From: Bradyrhizobium erythrophlei
GTDB taxonomy: Bacteria; Pseudomonadota; Alphaproteobacteria; Rhizobiales; Xanthobacteraceae
Direction: 5' to 3'
Length of the DNA: 64,000 nucleotides
Assembly: GCA_900129675.1 (NCBI GenBank)
Contig: FSRD01000002.1
Span: forward strand, 620,001-684,000
In this document: piece after piece, positions 32,565 to 42,104 of the stretch
Layout of the letters: every line of letters begins with the position of its first letter
How positions within the stretch are numbered: the first letter of the stretch is position 1
Made by a program: the position numbers and the translations under genes
Notes under the pieces: generated by a model
What the model was told of the DNA's origin: nothing
The model's database searches: none
The model's input: the letters and a program-made list of their open reading frames with translations, nothing else

Positions 32565-33227
32565 ATGAGCGGAACCCGCTACAATCAATTTTGCGCGCTG
32601 GCGCGTGCCGCCGAGATCGTCGGCGAACGCTGGACGCTGCTGATCATCCGCGAGCTGTTGCTCGCGCCAATGCGTTTTGGCGATCTCCGCGAACGCCTCG
32701 ACGACATCAGTCCCGCGCTCTTGACGGATCGGCTCAATGCGCTGACGGAGGCGGGCGTGGTGCAGCGTGCGGCACTGCCAGCCCCATTCAATGCCCAGGT
32801 CTATGAGCTGACTGAGACCGGCCGCGCGATCCAGCCCGCGATCCGCGAGCTGATCCGCTGGGGCGGGCGTTTTCTCTTTCCCATGCGCAAGGGCGAAACC
32901 TTCGAGCCGGACTGGGTGTTGCTTGCACTCGAAGCCATCGCGCGCCGCACGGCTGTGCCGCAATGTCGGATCGGTTTGCGTATTCCGTACCCGAATGGAA
33001 CGGCGGGATTCGTCATCGAGGGCGGCCCCGAGGGGACCCGCATTGCCAAAGGCGAAAGTTCGGGGATCGCCGCGATCGAGGCGCGTTTCGACGTCCTGCT
33101 ACAGATATTGGGAAGGCATCTGCCGCTCGACGAGGCCATCGCCGGTGGGGCGGCCAAGATCGAGGGGAGCGCACAAACCCTGCGCAAGCTGCCGAGCCTG
33201 TTTGAGCTTGCGACCGCAAAGCGCTGA
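32565..33227 (+). CDS. HxlR-family transcriptional regulator
   Basis: A 220-aa regulator. The N-terminal winged helix is HxlR-type (CALARAAEIVGERWTLLIIREL, RFGDLRERLDDISPALLTDRL, YELTETGRAI). A C-terminal domain of about 100 residues (GFVIEGGPEGTRIAKGESSG, an SCP2-like pattern) may bind a ligand. Probably controls its own operon through the palindrome at 31271-31293. Confidence 0.85.
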   Translation: MSGTRYNQFCALARAAEIVGERWTLLIIRELLLAPMRFGDLRERLDDISPALLTDRLNALTEAGVVQRAALPAPFNAQVYELTETGRAIQPAIRELIRWGGRFLFPMRKGETFEPDWVLLALEAIARRTAVPQCRIGLRIPYPNGTAGFVIEGGPEGTRIAKGESSGIAAIEARFDVLLQILGRHLPLDEAIAGGAAKIEGSAQTLRKLPSLFELATAKR

Positions 33228-33241
33228 TGACTCCGTGCGGT

Positions 33242-33590
33242 TCAGCGGCCGTTCGCGACGATTGCCCGTCCGATGCCTCCGGTCACCAAATAACGGAACA
33301 TGTCGTTGATCTGGGAAGGCGCCAATTTCGGCCTTTTCTCGAAGCACCATGTCAGGGCGGTGAGGAAGGTATCCACAACGAATTGCAGCATGAGTTCGCG
33401 CGGGACCGCAACATCGTCTCTGACTTCCGACAGGTCTTCCTTCACCAACTCAGCGAGCACACGGCGGATTTCGTTGATAGCGATGCTGCTGCCCTGTCCT
33501 CCCAACATGGCGCGATAAACGTCCCAGTAGGTACAGGCATGCTCGAACATCGCGAGGCTGAATGTCAAAACGCTCGCTAAGAGCAGCAAT
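33242..33590 (-). pseudogene. TetR-family regulator, C-terminal part only
   Basis: The reading MFEHACTYWDVYRAMLGGQG, then VPRELMLQFVVDTFLTALTWC and INDMFRYLVTGGIG, is the ligand-binding half of a TetR/AcrR regulator. The DNA-binding half is absent; the sequence runs directly into the small zinc-ribbon gene in another frame. Confidence 0.65.
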
Positions 33591-33776
33591 TGCCTGCTTG
33601 TATGGCGGACACGGCACTGAGCCGTAAGAACAAAATACGCAGCAATCACCGGGCTTGGGCCTTAGGCGTGCCCCGCAACCCTTACAGTCATAGAAAAACT
33701 GGCGGGCGTCGATCGGCATCGCCTCGGTCACCTGATGAGCGCACCTTGGACAGATGAGTGTAGATTGCAACTGCAT
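33450..33776 (-). CDS. Small zinc-ribbon protein, fused tail
   Basis: The first 58 residues (LICPRCAHQVTEAMP, QFFYDCKGCGARLRPKPGDCCVFCSYGSVPCPP) match a widespread small cysteine-rich protein that normally ends about PCPPIQ. Here the frame runs on for 50 more residues over the TetR remnant, so a deletion has joined the two. Metal binding is likely; function unknown. Confidence 0.65.
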   Translation of the reverse strand: MQLQSTLICPRCAHQVTEAMPIDARQFFYDCKGCGARLRPKPGDCCVFCSYGSVPCPPYKQAIAALSERFDIQPRDVRACLYLLGRLSRHVGRTGQQHRYQRNPPCAR

Positions 33777-33859
33777 CAGCGGCTCGCTCTTTCATCCTTG
33801 AAAAAGGAGGCCCGATATTGAATCAGCTCAAACCGCGGTCGCCGAGGAGGGGCGAGTAA

Positions 33860-34144
33860 TCAATTACAAACCTGGACTCGGCGGTAAACCCAGCCGTACC
33901 CGTCCCAGTACCGCTCGCGAACGACCCGGCAGACCGGCTCTTCGACATAGACCGGTTCTGGCGCATAATAAACCGGCGGCGGAGCGGGGCGTGACGCCAG
34001 GGCGCCGCCGAGTAACGCTCCGCCGATAAGTCCGCCCACGACGCCAGCGGCGATTTGACCATTCTCCGCGCTTGCAGGCACAGGCAGCAGAAGCGGACCC
34101 GCGGCCAATGTAACAGCCACGATCGCTGATACGATTTTGCCCAT
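33860..34144 (-). CDS. Small secreted glycine-zipper protein
   Basis: A 94-aa protein with a signal peptide (SAIVAVTLAAGPLLLPVPASA), a glycine-zipper segment (IAAGVVGGLIGGALLGGALA) and a tail with Tyr, Val and two Cys (EEPVCRVVRERYW ... RRVQVCN). This is the build of small outer-membrane or periplasmic glycine-zipper proteins. Start 34144 chosen because it gives the signal peptide directly. Stands alone. Confidence 0.75.
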   Translation of the reverse strand: MGKIVSAIVAVTLAAGPLLLPVPASAENGQIAAGVVGGLIGGALLGGALASRPAPPPVYYAPEPVYVEEPVCRVVRERYWDGYGWVYRRVQVCN

Positions 34145-34417
34145 AACGCTTTCTCCAACTTGCGGCCGCAAATCGTTCGCGGACCCCCGAACATCATACA
34201 TCTCGCGATTAACGCCTTCTTAAGTCTGCAGGAAGGCAACAAATTGTTTTTGCGCGGAAACCGTCCGCCCTCTGCGGCCTTGTTTCGAACTGGCAACGGC
34301 GGGCGAGAAACCCGCGCGATTTAGCGCGAGTTCACTGACTTCTGAGCGCGGATGCGCTGCTCCCTAGCATTCGATCCACAACGCGCGCTCCCCTGCGCTT
34401 CCATTGTTCAGCTGTCG

Positions 34418-37351
34418 TCATCTCGGTGGAGGACAGGGTTGACCGTTTGGAAGCGTGCACGGCTTTGCTCCCGCTGGAGGCGGCGGAGCTGGACGCGCAG
34501 CAGCAGGCGGCGGCGGTGGAGGCGGAGCCGGTCGCGCAACGGGAGGCGGAGGCGGCGGCGGCGGAGCCGGTCGCGCAACGGGAGGCGGAGGCGGCGGCGG
34601 CGGAGGTGGCTGAGCCGGTCGCGCAACAGGCGGTGGTGGCGGTGGCGCCGGACGCGCAACGGGCGGTGGCGGCGGCGGTGGTGGTGGAGCCGGACGCGCA
34701 GCAGGAGGCGGCGGCGGTGGCGGAGCCGGTCGTGCAACAGGAGGTGGTGGCGGCGGCGGCGGTGGTGGAGCCGGTCGCGCAGCAGCAGGCGGTGGAGGAG
34801 GTGGTGGTGGCGCCGGATGTGGAGGTGGCGGCGGTGGCACCGGACGCGCAGCGGCAGGAGGAGGTGACGGCGGCGCGGTCGGGGCTACGACGGCCGGAGC
34901 CTTCGGTTGAGTCGGCGGAGTCGGCGGCTGTCCGCCTTTGGTTTCAGGCAGCGTCGTCTTTGGTGCTGGCGCCGGAGTAGCCGATGGTACCGGCGGCGGA
35001 GCAGCGGGCAGCGGTTGTCCGCCTTTGGTCTCCGGGGCTATCGGCTTCGGCGTTTGGCCAGGAGTAGGCGAAGGCAGCGGCTGACCCGCGACCGGAGGCT
35101 TGCCGCCTACTGACGGCAGCGGCTGTCCGCCAGCTCCCGGCAGCGGCTGTCCGCCTTTGGTTTCCGGGATCGTCGGCGTTTGGCCAGGCGCGGGCGATGC
35201 GGTCGGCGAGGGAGAAGGCAGCGGCTGTCCAGCTTTGGTTTCCGGAACGGTCTGCTTCGGTGCCTGGCCGGGAGCAGGCGTTGCCGTGGGTGAAGCAGAA
35301 GGCAGCGGCTGACCTGCGACCGGTGGCTTGCCATTTACTGGCGGCAGCGGTTGACCGCCAGCTCCCGGCAGCGGCTGTCCGCCTTTGGTTTCCGGGATCG
35401 GCGGCTTCGGCGCCTGGCCAGCAGCAGGCGATGCCGTCGGCGAGGGAGAAGCTAGCGGCTGTCCGGCTTTGGTTTCCGGAACGGTCGGCTTTGGCGTCTG
35501 TCCAGGAGCAGGCGATGCTGTCGGCGAGGGAGAAGGCAGCGGCTGACCCGCTTTGGTTTCGGGAACCGTCTGCTTCGGCGCCTGCCCAGGAATGGCCGAT
35601 GGTGTCGGCGAAGGCGGAGGCGACGGCTGCCCGGTGACGGGCGGCTTGCCATTTGCCGGCGGCGTCCCTGCGGGCTGCGCCTGAGCCGGAGTGTTTGAAG
35701 GATTCGTATTCTGAACCGGGATCGCCTTTGGCGCGACCGATGGCGGAAGCGAGGGCGCGAGCAAGGCAGCAGCGCCGGCTCCAGCAATGCCGGCACTTAC
35801 AATACCGGCGTTGGAGGGCGATGCCTTGGATGCGGCGGCAGGCTGCGTCTGAGATGCAGGGGCCTGAGCTGGAGGGGAGAAAGTTTGGCTCTGCCCACTT
35901 GGATTGGTAATCACAACGGTATTGGTGGTGTTATTGACGACAACCGTGTTGTGGATGTTGTTGTAGATGACATTGTTTGGCGGCGGCGCAACGTAGTCCG
36001 GCGTGTTGATATAGACGGGCACCGGAGCATAGGCCGGGACTGGAAGAACGTACGCATAAATCGCCGGCGGTGGCGGAGCCAGATCGATGAAGTAGACCGG
36101 CCGTGGCGGCAGGAAGAATACCGGTGGCGGCGGCGGAGGCTCAAATCCAAAATCCGGATCGTCGAAAATCAATACGGGGCGTTCGACGTAAATAACCTCT
36201 TCCGGCGGCGGCGGCGGCACGTCGTAGCTGATGATTTCGAATCTCGGCGGCGGTTCGAAAGCGGCCGACAAATATGCGAGGCGCCGGCGCGCATCGTCGG
36301 CATGGAAGCCGCGGGGGTAAAGACGCAGATACGACCAGTAAGCAGGAGGCGTATCGACGCTCCGGCTGCGCCGCCACGTCACGGCCTCGCGCCGGGCTGC
36401 AACAATTGCTCGCACCCGTCGTGCCATCGGATCATTAGGATAGGCGATGAGGAAGTTTTCATAGTCCGGCAGATTGTCGCGGTCGAGGGCCGCGAGATAG
36501 GCATCTCGGGCGTCAAAATCTCGGATCGGTTTGGATCGGATCGACGAAGTCTGTTCAGGCGAAACCTGGGGTGGCGGCGCATCCGGCGCCCGATCAAAAA
36601 AGTAAAACGGCGCCTGTAGCTTCGAAGCGTTCCACGGCACCTGCGCGCCCTTGGTGATCTCGTTCACCCGAAGCCGAACCCGGTTGAACAACTCCGTTAC
36701 CGGAAGGCCGCCCTCGCGCATCATTTCGGCAAGCGCCTGGGCGTAAGACGAATACGGACCAGCCTCGTTCTGCGCGACCGTTCCGGGCGCAGCGTTGAAG
36801 GCGATCAAGGTTCCAGGGTCCGGCTCAACAAGCGCAAGGCCGCCCGCGAGCAGGGGACCGGATTTGGCGAAAGGATTGGCGCGAGCCCCATCAAGCACCA
36901 CGATGGTCGCTTTGATGCTGAGGGCCGCAAGCGGCCTGGTATAGTCCGAAAGGCGCAAAGCCTCGGACGAGACATTCACATCACGTGCGATGTTGGCGTC
37001 CGTCGGCACGAAATAGTTTTCGCCTTCCAGCTGCAATCCGTAGCCGCTGAGGTAAATCAACGCCACGGTATCGGGGCCAGTCGCGGATACCTTGGCGATA
37101 AAATCCCGGAACGTCTTCCGCAGCGAATCCTGATCAAGGTCCCGAACTCCGACCACATCGAAACCGGCGGCCTGAAGAGTTTGCGCGATCAAACCGGCAT
37201 CATTGGCAGGTGTCGGAAGTGCTCCGGACGAATAATTCGCGTTGCCAATCACCAATGCAACACGCGTCTCCGCCGCAGGGGCGCTGGCCAAGGCCAGCCC
37301 CCAGAAAAGCACCGAGAGTAAGGCCAATACGAAACTGCGTTGATGCTTCAT
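34418..37351 (-). CDS. Secreted caspase-like protein with lost catalytic dyad and proline-rich tail
   Basis: A 977-aa protein. Signal peptide (SFVLALLSVLFWGLALASAPA), then a caspase-like p20 domain (residues 28-250: RVALVIGNANYSSGALPTP, LIYLSGYGLQLEGENYFVPTD, IVVLDGARANPFAKSG). In active relatives the corresponding texts are SGHG and DACR; here they read SGYG and DGAR, so both catalytic His and Cys are replaced. A middle region with YxxP-rich segments follows. From about 560 the protein consists of repeats of ETKAGQPLPSPSPTASPAPG type and, in the last 170 residues, of polyproline blocks split by VARPA. Probably a structural or binding protein of the envelope. Confidence 0.85.
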   Translation of the reverse strand: MKHQRSFVLALLSVLFWGLALASAPAAETRVALVIGNANYSSGALPTPANDAGLIAQTLQAAGFDVVGVRDLDQDSLRKTFRDFIAKVSATGPDTVALIYLSGYGLQLEGENYFVPTDANIARDVNVSSEALRLSDYTRPLAALSIKATIVVLDGARANPFAKSGPLLAGGLALVEPDPGTLIAFNAAPGTVAQNEAGPYSSYAQALAEMMREGGLPVTELFNRVRLRVNEITKGAQVPWNASKLQAPFYFFDRAPDAPPPQVSPEQTSSIRSKPIRDFDARDAYLAALDRDNLPDYENFLIAYPNDPMARRVRAIVAARREAVTWRRSRSVDTPPAYWSYLRLYPRGFHADDARRRLAYLSAAFEPPPRFEIISYDVPPPPPEEVIYVERPVLIFDDPDFGFEPPPPPPVFFLPPRPVYFIDLAPPPPAIYAYVLPVPAYAPVPVYINTPDYVAPPPNNVIYNNIHNTVVVNNTTNTVVITNPSGQSQTFSPPAQAPASQTQPAAASKASPSNAGIVSAGIAGAGAAALLAPSLPPSVAPKAIPVQNTNPSNTPAQAQPAGTPPANGKPPVTGQPSPPPSPTPSAIPGQAPKQTVPETKAGQPLPSPSPTASPAPGQTPKPTVPETKAGQPLASPSPTASPAAGQAPKPPIPETKGGQPLPGAGGQPLPPVNGKPPVAGQPLPSASPTATPAPGQAPKQTVPETKAGQPLPSPSPTASPAPGQTPTIPETKGGQPLPGAGGQPLPSVGGKPPVAGQPLPSPTPGQTPKPIAPETKGGQPLPAAPPPVPSATPAPAPKTTLPETKGGQPPTPPTQPKAPAVVAPTAPPSPPPAAARPVPPPPPPHPAPPPPPPPPAAARPAPPPPPPPPPPVARPAPPPPPPPAARPAPPPPPPPPPVARPAPPPPPPVARPAQPPPPPPPPPPVARPAPPPPPPPPVARPAPPPPPPPAAARPAPPPPAGAKPCTLPNGQPCPPPR

Positions 37352-37655
37352 GAAAAACCCACAATGAGGAACCTGACCGAACCTACTACAGAGCTTGCTA
37401 CTGAACGAGGTCTGAATGGAACCGGTCGGAAATGAGGCGGAAAGCCGACCATCCATTCGTCTGCCAAAGTGATGCATCCTGCTCCGGATTTGCCCCCCGT
37501 GCCGCGGTTGGTAACAACCCGACGATTTGGCCGCTCTTTGGAGCGGCCCTTTCGTGTGTGCCGAGTATGAACGACAGCTTGGAGGTGGAAGTCCTCTATC
37601 CAGCCTGATGACGGCGAAGGGTTAGCGAAGCGCAAGGGCGTCATCGCGAGATGGG

Positions 37656-38555
37656 TGTGCCTGTCGGAAATCAAACTCGCACATACAGATGATGAAGTCC
37701 GCCAAGAAATGGCGTAGGCAAAATGCGACCAACGGGATGTATCCGATCCCGAATGCCCATCGCCCGAAGGCGGCGGATGAAGACGTCACCGTAGACGGCG
37801 TCGCGGTCACGGACGATGTATCGCGGTTGTACTTTCCAACCATAGGCCTCGGTGAGCTGGCGCGAAAACCATTCAGCCGTTGGGTGCGCAGTCACTCCCA
37901 GCCATAGGATTTGGCGGCGATCGTGTTGTAGTATCAGCAACCCGTAGAGCAGTCGGAATGAGAGTGTCGGAACCACGAACAGGTCCATCGACGCGATGCC
38001 GTCGGCGTGATTATGAAGAAACGTCTTCCACCCTTGGGACGGCGGTCGCCTTCCCCTCGCCATATACTTTGCAACGGTGGTTTGCCCAACATCGATGCCG
38101 AGCTTGAGAAGCTCGCCATGGATCCGTGGTGCGCCCCATAACGGGTTGGCGAGACTCATCTCGCGAACGAGATGACGGATCTCCAGCGGGGTCTTCGGCC
38201 GGCCGCCGCGCGGTCTTGATTTCCAGCGCCAATACGCTCGGAAACCGGCACGATGCCAGCGGATCACGGTCTCCGGCCTGACGATCTTCAAAGCGTCCAG
38301 CACGCCGGGCGCCAACCGATACAACCCGGCAAACACCAGACGGTCGATGCTGGTGAAGGTTAGTCGCTGCGGCGATTTACGCCGCAGCACGTTGAGTTGA
38401 TGACGAAGCGTCAAGATCTCTACTTGCAGCGACGCTCGCGATCGGAACAATCCGATCAGCGCCAACCAAATCAGGCTAAAAACATCTCTCATCAACCAAG
38501 AGCATCACCCAATTCGACTCCACTTACTAGCCGGATTGAGTTTCCGACAATGACA
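37656..38555 (-). mobile_element. Internally deleted copy of the rve-type IS
   Basis: The ends are similar inverted repeats (TGTGCCTGTCGGAAA at 37656; TGTCATTGTCGGAAA from 38555 on the other strand). The element is 900 bp, exactly 195 bp shorter than the 1,095-bp relatives. Confidence 0.8.
37671..38495 (-). pseudogene. rve-type transposase with 65-residue deletion
   Basis: Aligns along its length with the protein at 61082 up to RRLRAMGIRDR, then jumps to LGGLHHLYVRV. The missing part includes SPWQNGYAERLIGSIRREC with the catalytic Glu, so it cannot transpose, though the frame is kept. The first two acidic residues (ASMDLFVVPT, IVRDRDAVYG) are present. Confidence 0.85.
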
Positions 38556-38590
38556 GGTTGGCAGGAAAGCTGTGAGGCACCACCCGGCGG

Positions 38591-38875
38591 TTAGCCCGCT
38601 GCGTCCTTGGTCGCGGCTTCGAAGCTCTTTGCGTCGAAGGCCGGCATACTTTGGACCCGCCCTAGACCCTGGGTCGCGTACCAGACGGAGAACGCGAGCA
38701 TCGCCTCCGGATTCGGGGCATCGACGATGTCGACGAAATCATAGTAGCCCTGCGTGTAGTGGATCGACTCGATCTTGATGCCCAGCTTGTCGAGCTTTGC
38801 CTTGGCCTTGCTGATCCGCTCCGATTGCTTGCTGGCCCACTCCGGGCTCAGATTACCAAGCAGCACATATTTCAT
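38591..38875 (-). CDS. GYD-domain protein
   Basis: A 94-aa GYD-family protein: MKYVLLGNLSPEWASKQSER, LGIKIESIHYTQGYYDFVDI and an ending AFDAKSFE. The GYYD text is the family's name motif. The fold is ferredoxin-like; role unknown. ATG at 38875 chosen as it matches the family start; GGAGG lies just upstream. Stands alone 36 bp from the IS. Confidence 0.85.
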   Translation of the reverse strand: MKYVLLGNLSPEWASKQSERISKAKAKLDKLGIKIESIHYTQGYYDFVDIVDAPNPEAMLAFSVWYATQGLGRVQSMPAFDAKSFEAATKDAAG

Positions 38876-39016
38876 GGCCACCTCCACGTGATGTTGGTCA
38901 TATTGCGCGAAGGACCATACGATAATACGCCTTCGGGCGACCCGTGCCCACGCCGTTCTGCGTAGCGGGAACGGCGAGGCGCGGGCTCCCCGGCCCCATA
39001 TCTTGGCCGACTAGCC

Positions 39017-39487
39017 CTACAGCCAGCGCCGTACCCGTGCGCGGTAGCGGCGATAGACGTCCCCGAACTTGCGCTCGAGATAGGCTTCCTCGCGGGTGAT
39101 CACACCGTAGCGGATGACAAGCGCGAAGGGCACCAGCGTCATCAACAGCCAGAGGCTGTTGAAGGCAACGGCGAGACTGACGAGCCCAACAAACATGCCG
39201 AGGTAGATGGGGTTGCGCGTGAAGCGATAGGGGCCGGTGTCGACGATGGTGGTGGTCGGCATGTTGGTGGGTACGTTCGAGCCCGCTCGGGTCATGGTAA
39301 CGATCGCCCAAGCGACCAGTGCGAGCGCTATCGCAAACACCGCACCGCCGACCCAGCCCGTGGGCACTGCAGCCGGCAAGAACGGCAAGGGCATGAGCCA
39401 GTTGAGTGCGAGCCCGGCAAGCACCGCGAGCGCCCACGCGATCGGCGGCCGGACAATGACGTTCGCGGTATCTGCCGTGTTAGCCAT
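39017..39487 (-). CDS. ICMT/PEMT-like membrane methyltransferase
   Basis: A 156-aa membrane protein with four hydrophobic segments and the conserved C-terminal pattern of isoprenylcysteine-type methyltransferases: TGPYRFTRNPIYLGMF, then REEAYLERKFGDVYRRYRARVRRWL. Substrate unknown. Start 39487 (MANTADTAN) preferred over 39544. A relative is encoded at 57097. Confidence 0.8.
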   Translation of the reverse strand: MANTADTANVIVRPPIAWALAVLAGLALNWLMPLPFLPAAVPTGWVGGAVFAIALALVAWAIVTMTRAGSNVPTNMPTTTIVDTGPYRFTRNPIYLGMFVGLVSLAVAFNSLWLLMTLVPFALVIRYGVITREEAYLERKFGDVYRRYRARVRRWL

Positions 39488-39868
39488 GGCGGGACCGGTG
39501 AACCTGCGCTCCGTTTGATGTGGTGAGCTGAAGACTACTTGCAAGCGTAGCGCAAAATCGCAGGCAGTCCGAGATTTACCGCTTGGAGCGCGCAGCAGGC
39601 GCCCGCATCATAGCGCCACGGCGAAGCAATAGTTCCCATCTTCGTCGGCCGTGGCGCGCCATTTTGCCACCATTCAGAACAAAACTGCAAACCGCACGCC
39701 CGCGGGGATGCGATCGGTATTCGCGAGCATCCGGTGCCGAGCGCAATCCGTCGTTTCATGCAAGTTGATGTTCTTCGCATCCTGAAAAAGCGCGAAGCAC
39801 CGTCTGAAACAAAAAAGACCCCGCGCCGAAGCGCGGAGGTCATGTCGCATTCGGTCGAGCCGCGCGCT
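39488..39868. repeat. Intergenic dispersed repeat
   Basis: No gene. On the minus strand 39.56-39.72 kb reads GCAGTTTTGTTCTGAATGG, TGGCAAAATGGCGCGCCACG, GAAGATGGGAACTATTG and CCGTGGCGCTATGA. Parts recur at about 930 and, as a shorter form, at 41961-42003 and 46606-46648. Confidence 0.6.
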
Positions 39869-41560
39869 TCACCGCGCGGACGAGATCATCCGCCGGATCA
39901 TTTGCTCAATGCTGGCGTGGTGTCCGCGGATGTATCGCCGCCCGCCATACGATTGATCGGATGCGCCCATCCGCTGCGGGCCGATCGCGTCGAAGGCTGC
40001 CTTCTGCTCGTCGGTGAGCGATCCGTAGAAGTCAATCATCGCCACGCGCACGGTCCGCACCGCCTGCAGCATGGTGTCGAGCCGTTTGCCGACAGTTGCG
40101 AGCCGCGCCGGCGGCGTCAGCGCATCCTCCGCCTGGGTCTGGCACGACGCCTTGAGCATGTCCGCGGCCTGGGCGGCGGCGCTCTGAAGCGCGTCAAGAT
40201 GTCTGTGCTGCTGATCGGTCGGCCTTACCGACTGCTCGATCGTGGCGGCCGGCCAGTCCGTCAGCCCCGGTTGCGCCACGTCGCAAGCCTGCCCGGCCGA
40301 GCCGGCTCTCTCCGCGGGCCGGACCGGACGCTGCGTCGTGGTCGCGAGCCCATTGAGCTGCGCCTTCTGTTCGTCACTCAGGAGGCCGTAGAATTTCTCC
40401 AGCGGCGGTTGCACCATTTGCACCGCCGCGATCATCGCTTCGATGCGCTGCTGCATCACCTCAAGCCGGCGCGGCGCCGTAAGCGCGACGTCGGTCGGGC
40501 AGGAGGCCTTGAGGCTCGCGGCCGCCTTTTCCGAGGCGCTGGCGAGTTCGTCGAGCGCGGCGCGCTGCGCCTCGTTCGGCTGGATCGCGCTTTGGAAGCT
40601 CTCGATCGGCAGCCCGGCGATCGCGCGGCTGTCCTCGCCGCACATTTGCGTCAGGTTCGCCTGGTCGCTCCGCGGCGCATAGGCATAGGCGTCGATGTTG
40701 CTTCGGCCTCTGCCGGCATAACGTGGCAGGTAGCCCGCGTAGCCCATCAGATCGTCGTAACCGTAGAGCCCGAAGATGCCGGCGTAGAGGTCCGGGTAGC
40801 CATAGCCCCAGAACGTATCGTAGTAGGGGTAGCCCCAAAACGCGTAGTCATAGATGTCGTAGAAGGCGAACGGCCAGAACACCGGGCCGACCCATCCGAA
40901 GCCGCCGTTGCGATGGCGCCACCACCAGTTTCCGCCGTGCCACGCCGCCGTCGCTACGCTGGCGGTGACCAGCGCGCGGGTTCTCGGATCGCGCAATGCG
41001 GCGGTGTTGCTCAAGGCCCGATTGACCGGCCGCGAGTTCAGCGCGTGCTGCACGGCGTTGGCATTCCGCGTCGCGTTGAAGTGTCTCGCGGCAAGCGCCG
41101 AGGCGCCGACCGCCGCCGTGGTTCCTATCGCAGCGTGTGCGTCGCGGATTGCGTTGAAGTGTGGCGCGTTATGGATCGCGAATGATCGATTGCCGAACGA
41201 TTGGCTGCCATGGAAGCTCGGCCGCGCAAACGAACGGGCTACATGCGGGGCGAAATGCGGTCTGGCGGCGAATGCGCGCGCGCCACCGAAATGCCCGCCA
41301 CCGCCACGGAAGCCGCCAATGTGAACGCCGCCGCCATGAAAGCCACCGCCGCCACCGTGGAAACCGCCGCCATGGAAGCCACCACCACCACCGTGGAAGC
41401 CACCGCCGCCGCCGCCGCCATGAAAACCGCCACCACCGCCGCCATGGCCTCCGCCGCCTTTCGGGCCGGCATACGCCGCGACGGACAGCAACATCGCGCA
41501 AGCGAGCGCGGCAACGCCTGATCCAAGTTTCGACCTGAATTTCCACATGGATGTCGTCAT
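39869..41560 (-). CDS. LTXXQ-motif protein with Gly/His-rich N-terminus
   Basis: A 563-aa exported protein. After a signal peptide (GSGVAALACAMLLSVAAYA) come about 90 residues of GGGGFHGGG repeats, then a Tyr/Trp/Gly-rich middle, and two copies of a Spy/LTXXQ-type helical domain, marked FYGLLSDEQKAQLNGL and FYGSLTDEQKAAFDAI, each with one Cys (LKASC). LTXXQ proteins relate to the periplasmic chaperone Spy and to metal or envelope stress; the His-rich part could bind metals. ATG at 41560 follows GGAGGG. Confidence 0.8.
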   Translation of the reverse strand: MTTSMWKFRSKLGSGVAALACAMLLSVAAYAGPKGGGGHGGGGGGFHGGGGGGGFHGGGGGFHGGGFHGGGGGFHGGGVHIGGFRGGGGHFGGARAFAARPHFAPHVARSFARPSFHGSQSFGNRSFAIHNAPHFNAIRDAHAAIGTTAAVGASALAARHFNATRNANAVQHALNSRPVNRALSNTAALRDPRTRALVTASVATAAWHGGNWWWRHRNGGFGWVGPVFWPFAFYDIYDYAFWGYPYYDTFWGYGYPDLYAGIFGLYGYDDLMGYAGYLPRYAGRGRSNIDAYAYAPRSDQANLTQMCGEDSRAIAGLPIESFQSAIQPNEAQRAALDELASASEKAAASLKASCPTDVALTAPRRLEVMQQRIEAMIAAVQMVQPPLEKFYGLLSDEQKAQLNGLATTTQRPVRPAERAGSAGQACDVAQPGLTDWPAATIEQSVRPTDQQHRHLDALQSAAAQAADMLKASCQTQAEDALTPPARLATVGKRLDTMLQAVRTVRVAMIDFYGSLTDEQKAAFDAIGPQRMGASDQSYGGRRYIRGHHASIEQMIRRMISSAR

Positions 41561-42104
41561 GGCACCCTCCACTGTAACTCACGGCGCCGCAAAGCGGCTC
41601 CGGAACGGAGGCCATAATTCAATCCATTATGCGACAAATTGTTCGGATTGTTCCAATTGTTCCGTTGGTTCCGACGGTTGCGGGGGGAGGAGAATCAGTT
41701 TCCTAATTGGTCCGTGCGCCTTCTGGATTTCCCTTTTCCCCATGCCGACCCCGACGCTTTCGCGACGCGTGGGGAGAATCTGGACTTCATCTCAGCCTAT
41801 GCCGATTTCATTGCGCCGCCGATCCGCCGCGGCGTTGCGGTGACGGCACTGCGGTGCCGTGATGGCGCGTCTGAATGGCGCCGGTTGGACCACGGGTTGG
41901 CGATCCCGAGCGCATGGTGCGCAATCAGTCAGCAAATCCATTTAAATTATATAATAATTTCAATTACATAAGAGTTCGTAGTTTTATTCTGAATGGCGCG
42001 CCATTTAATAATCATCTGCGAACACCAATTCGCCGCGGCGTCGGGGCACAAATTCTTAATTCTCGATGGCTCGTATCCGCCGAATTTATCATCGGCGGCG
42101 CACG
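41561..42104. other. Gene-poor stretch with a 43-bp direct repeat copy
   Basis: I see no gene here. 41961-42003 (from CAATTACATAAGAG to GGCGCGCCA) recurs at 46606-46648 with two differences. It flanks the left side of the hydrolase/IS66 block. Confidence 0.6.
41961..42003 (+). repeat. 43-bp direct repeat, left copy
   Basis: 41 of 43 bases equal the copy at 46606-46648 in the same orientation. Its end (GTTTTATTCTGAATGG then CGCGCCA) resembles the dispersed repeat at 39.65 kb without the TGGCAAAAT part. Confidence 0.8.

Noticed and set aside
34352..35637. Plus-strand Arg- or Glu/Ala-rich frames and apparent repeat array at 34.4-35.7 kb
   Set aside because: They mirror the proline-rich coding repeats of the caspase-like gene. 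Repeat units vary and there are no spacers, so this is neither a separate gene nor a CRISPR array.
39734..41185. 483-aa plus-strand frame opposite the LTXXQ gene
   Set aside because: Arg/Val-rich shadow without start signals or motifs; the minus-strand protein has a signal peptide and two LTXXQ domains.
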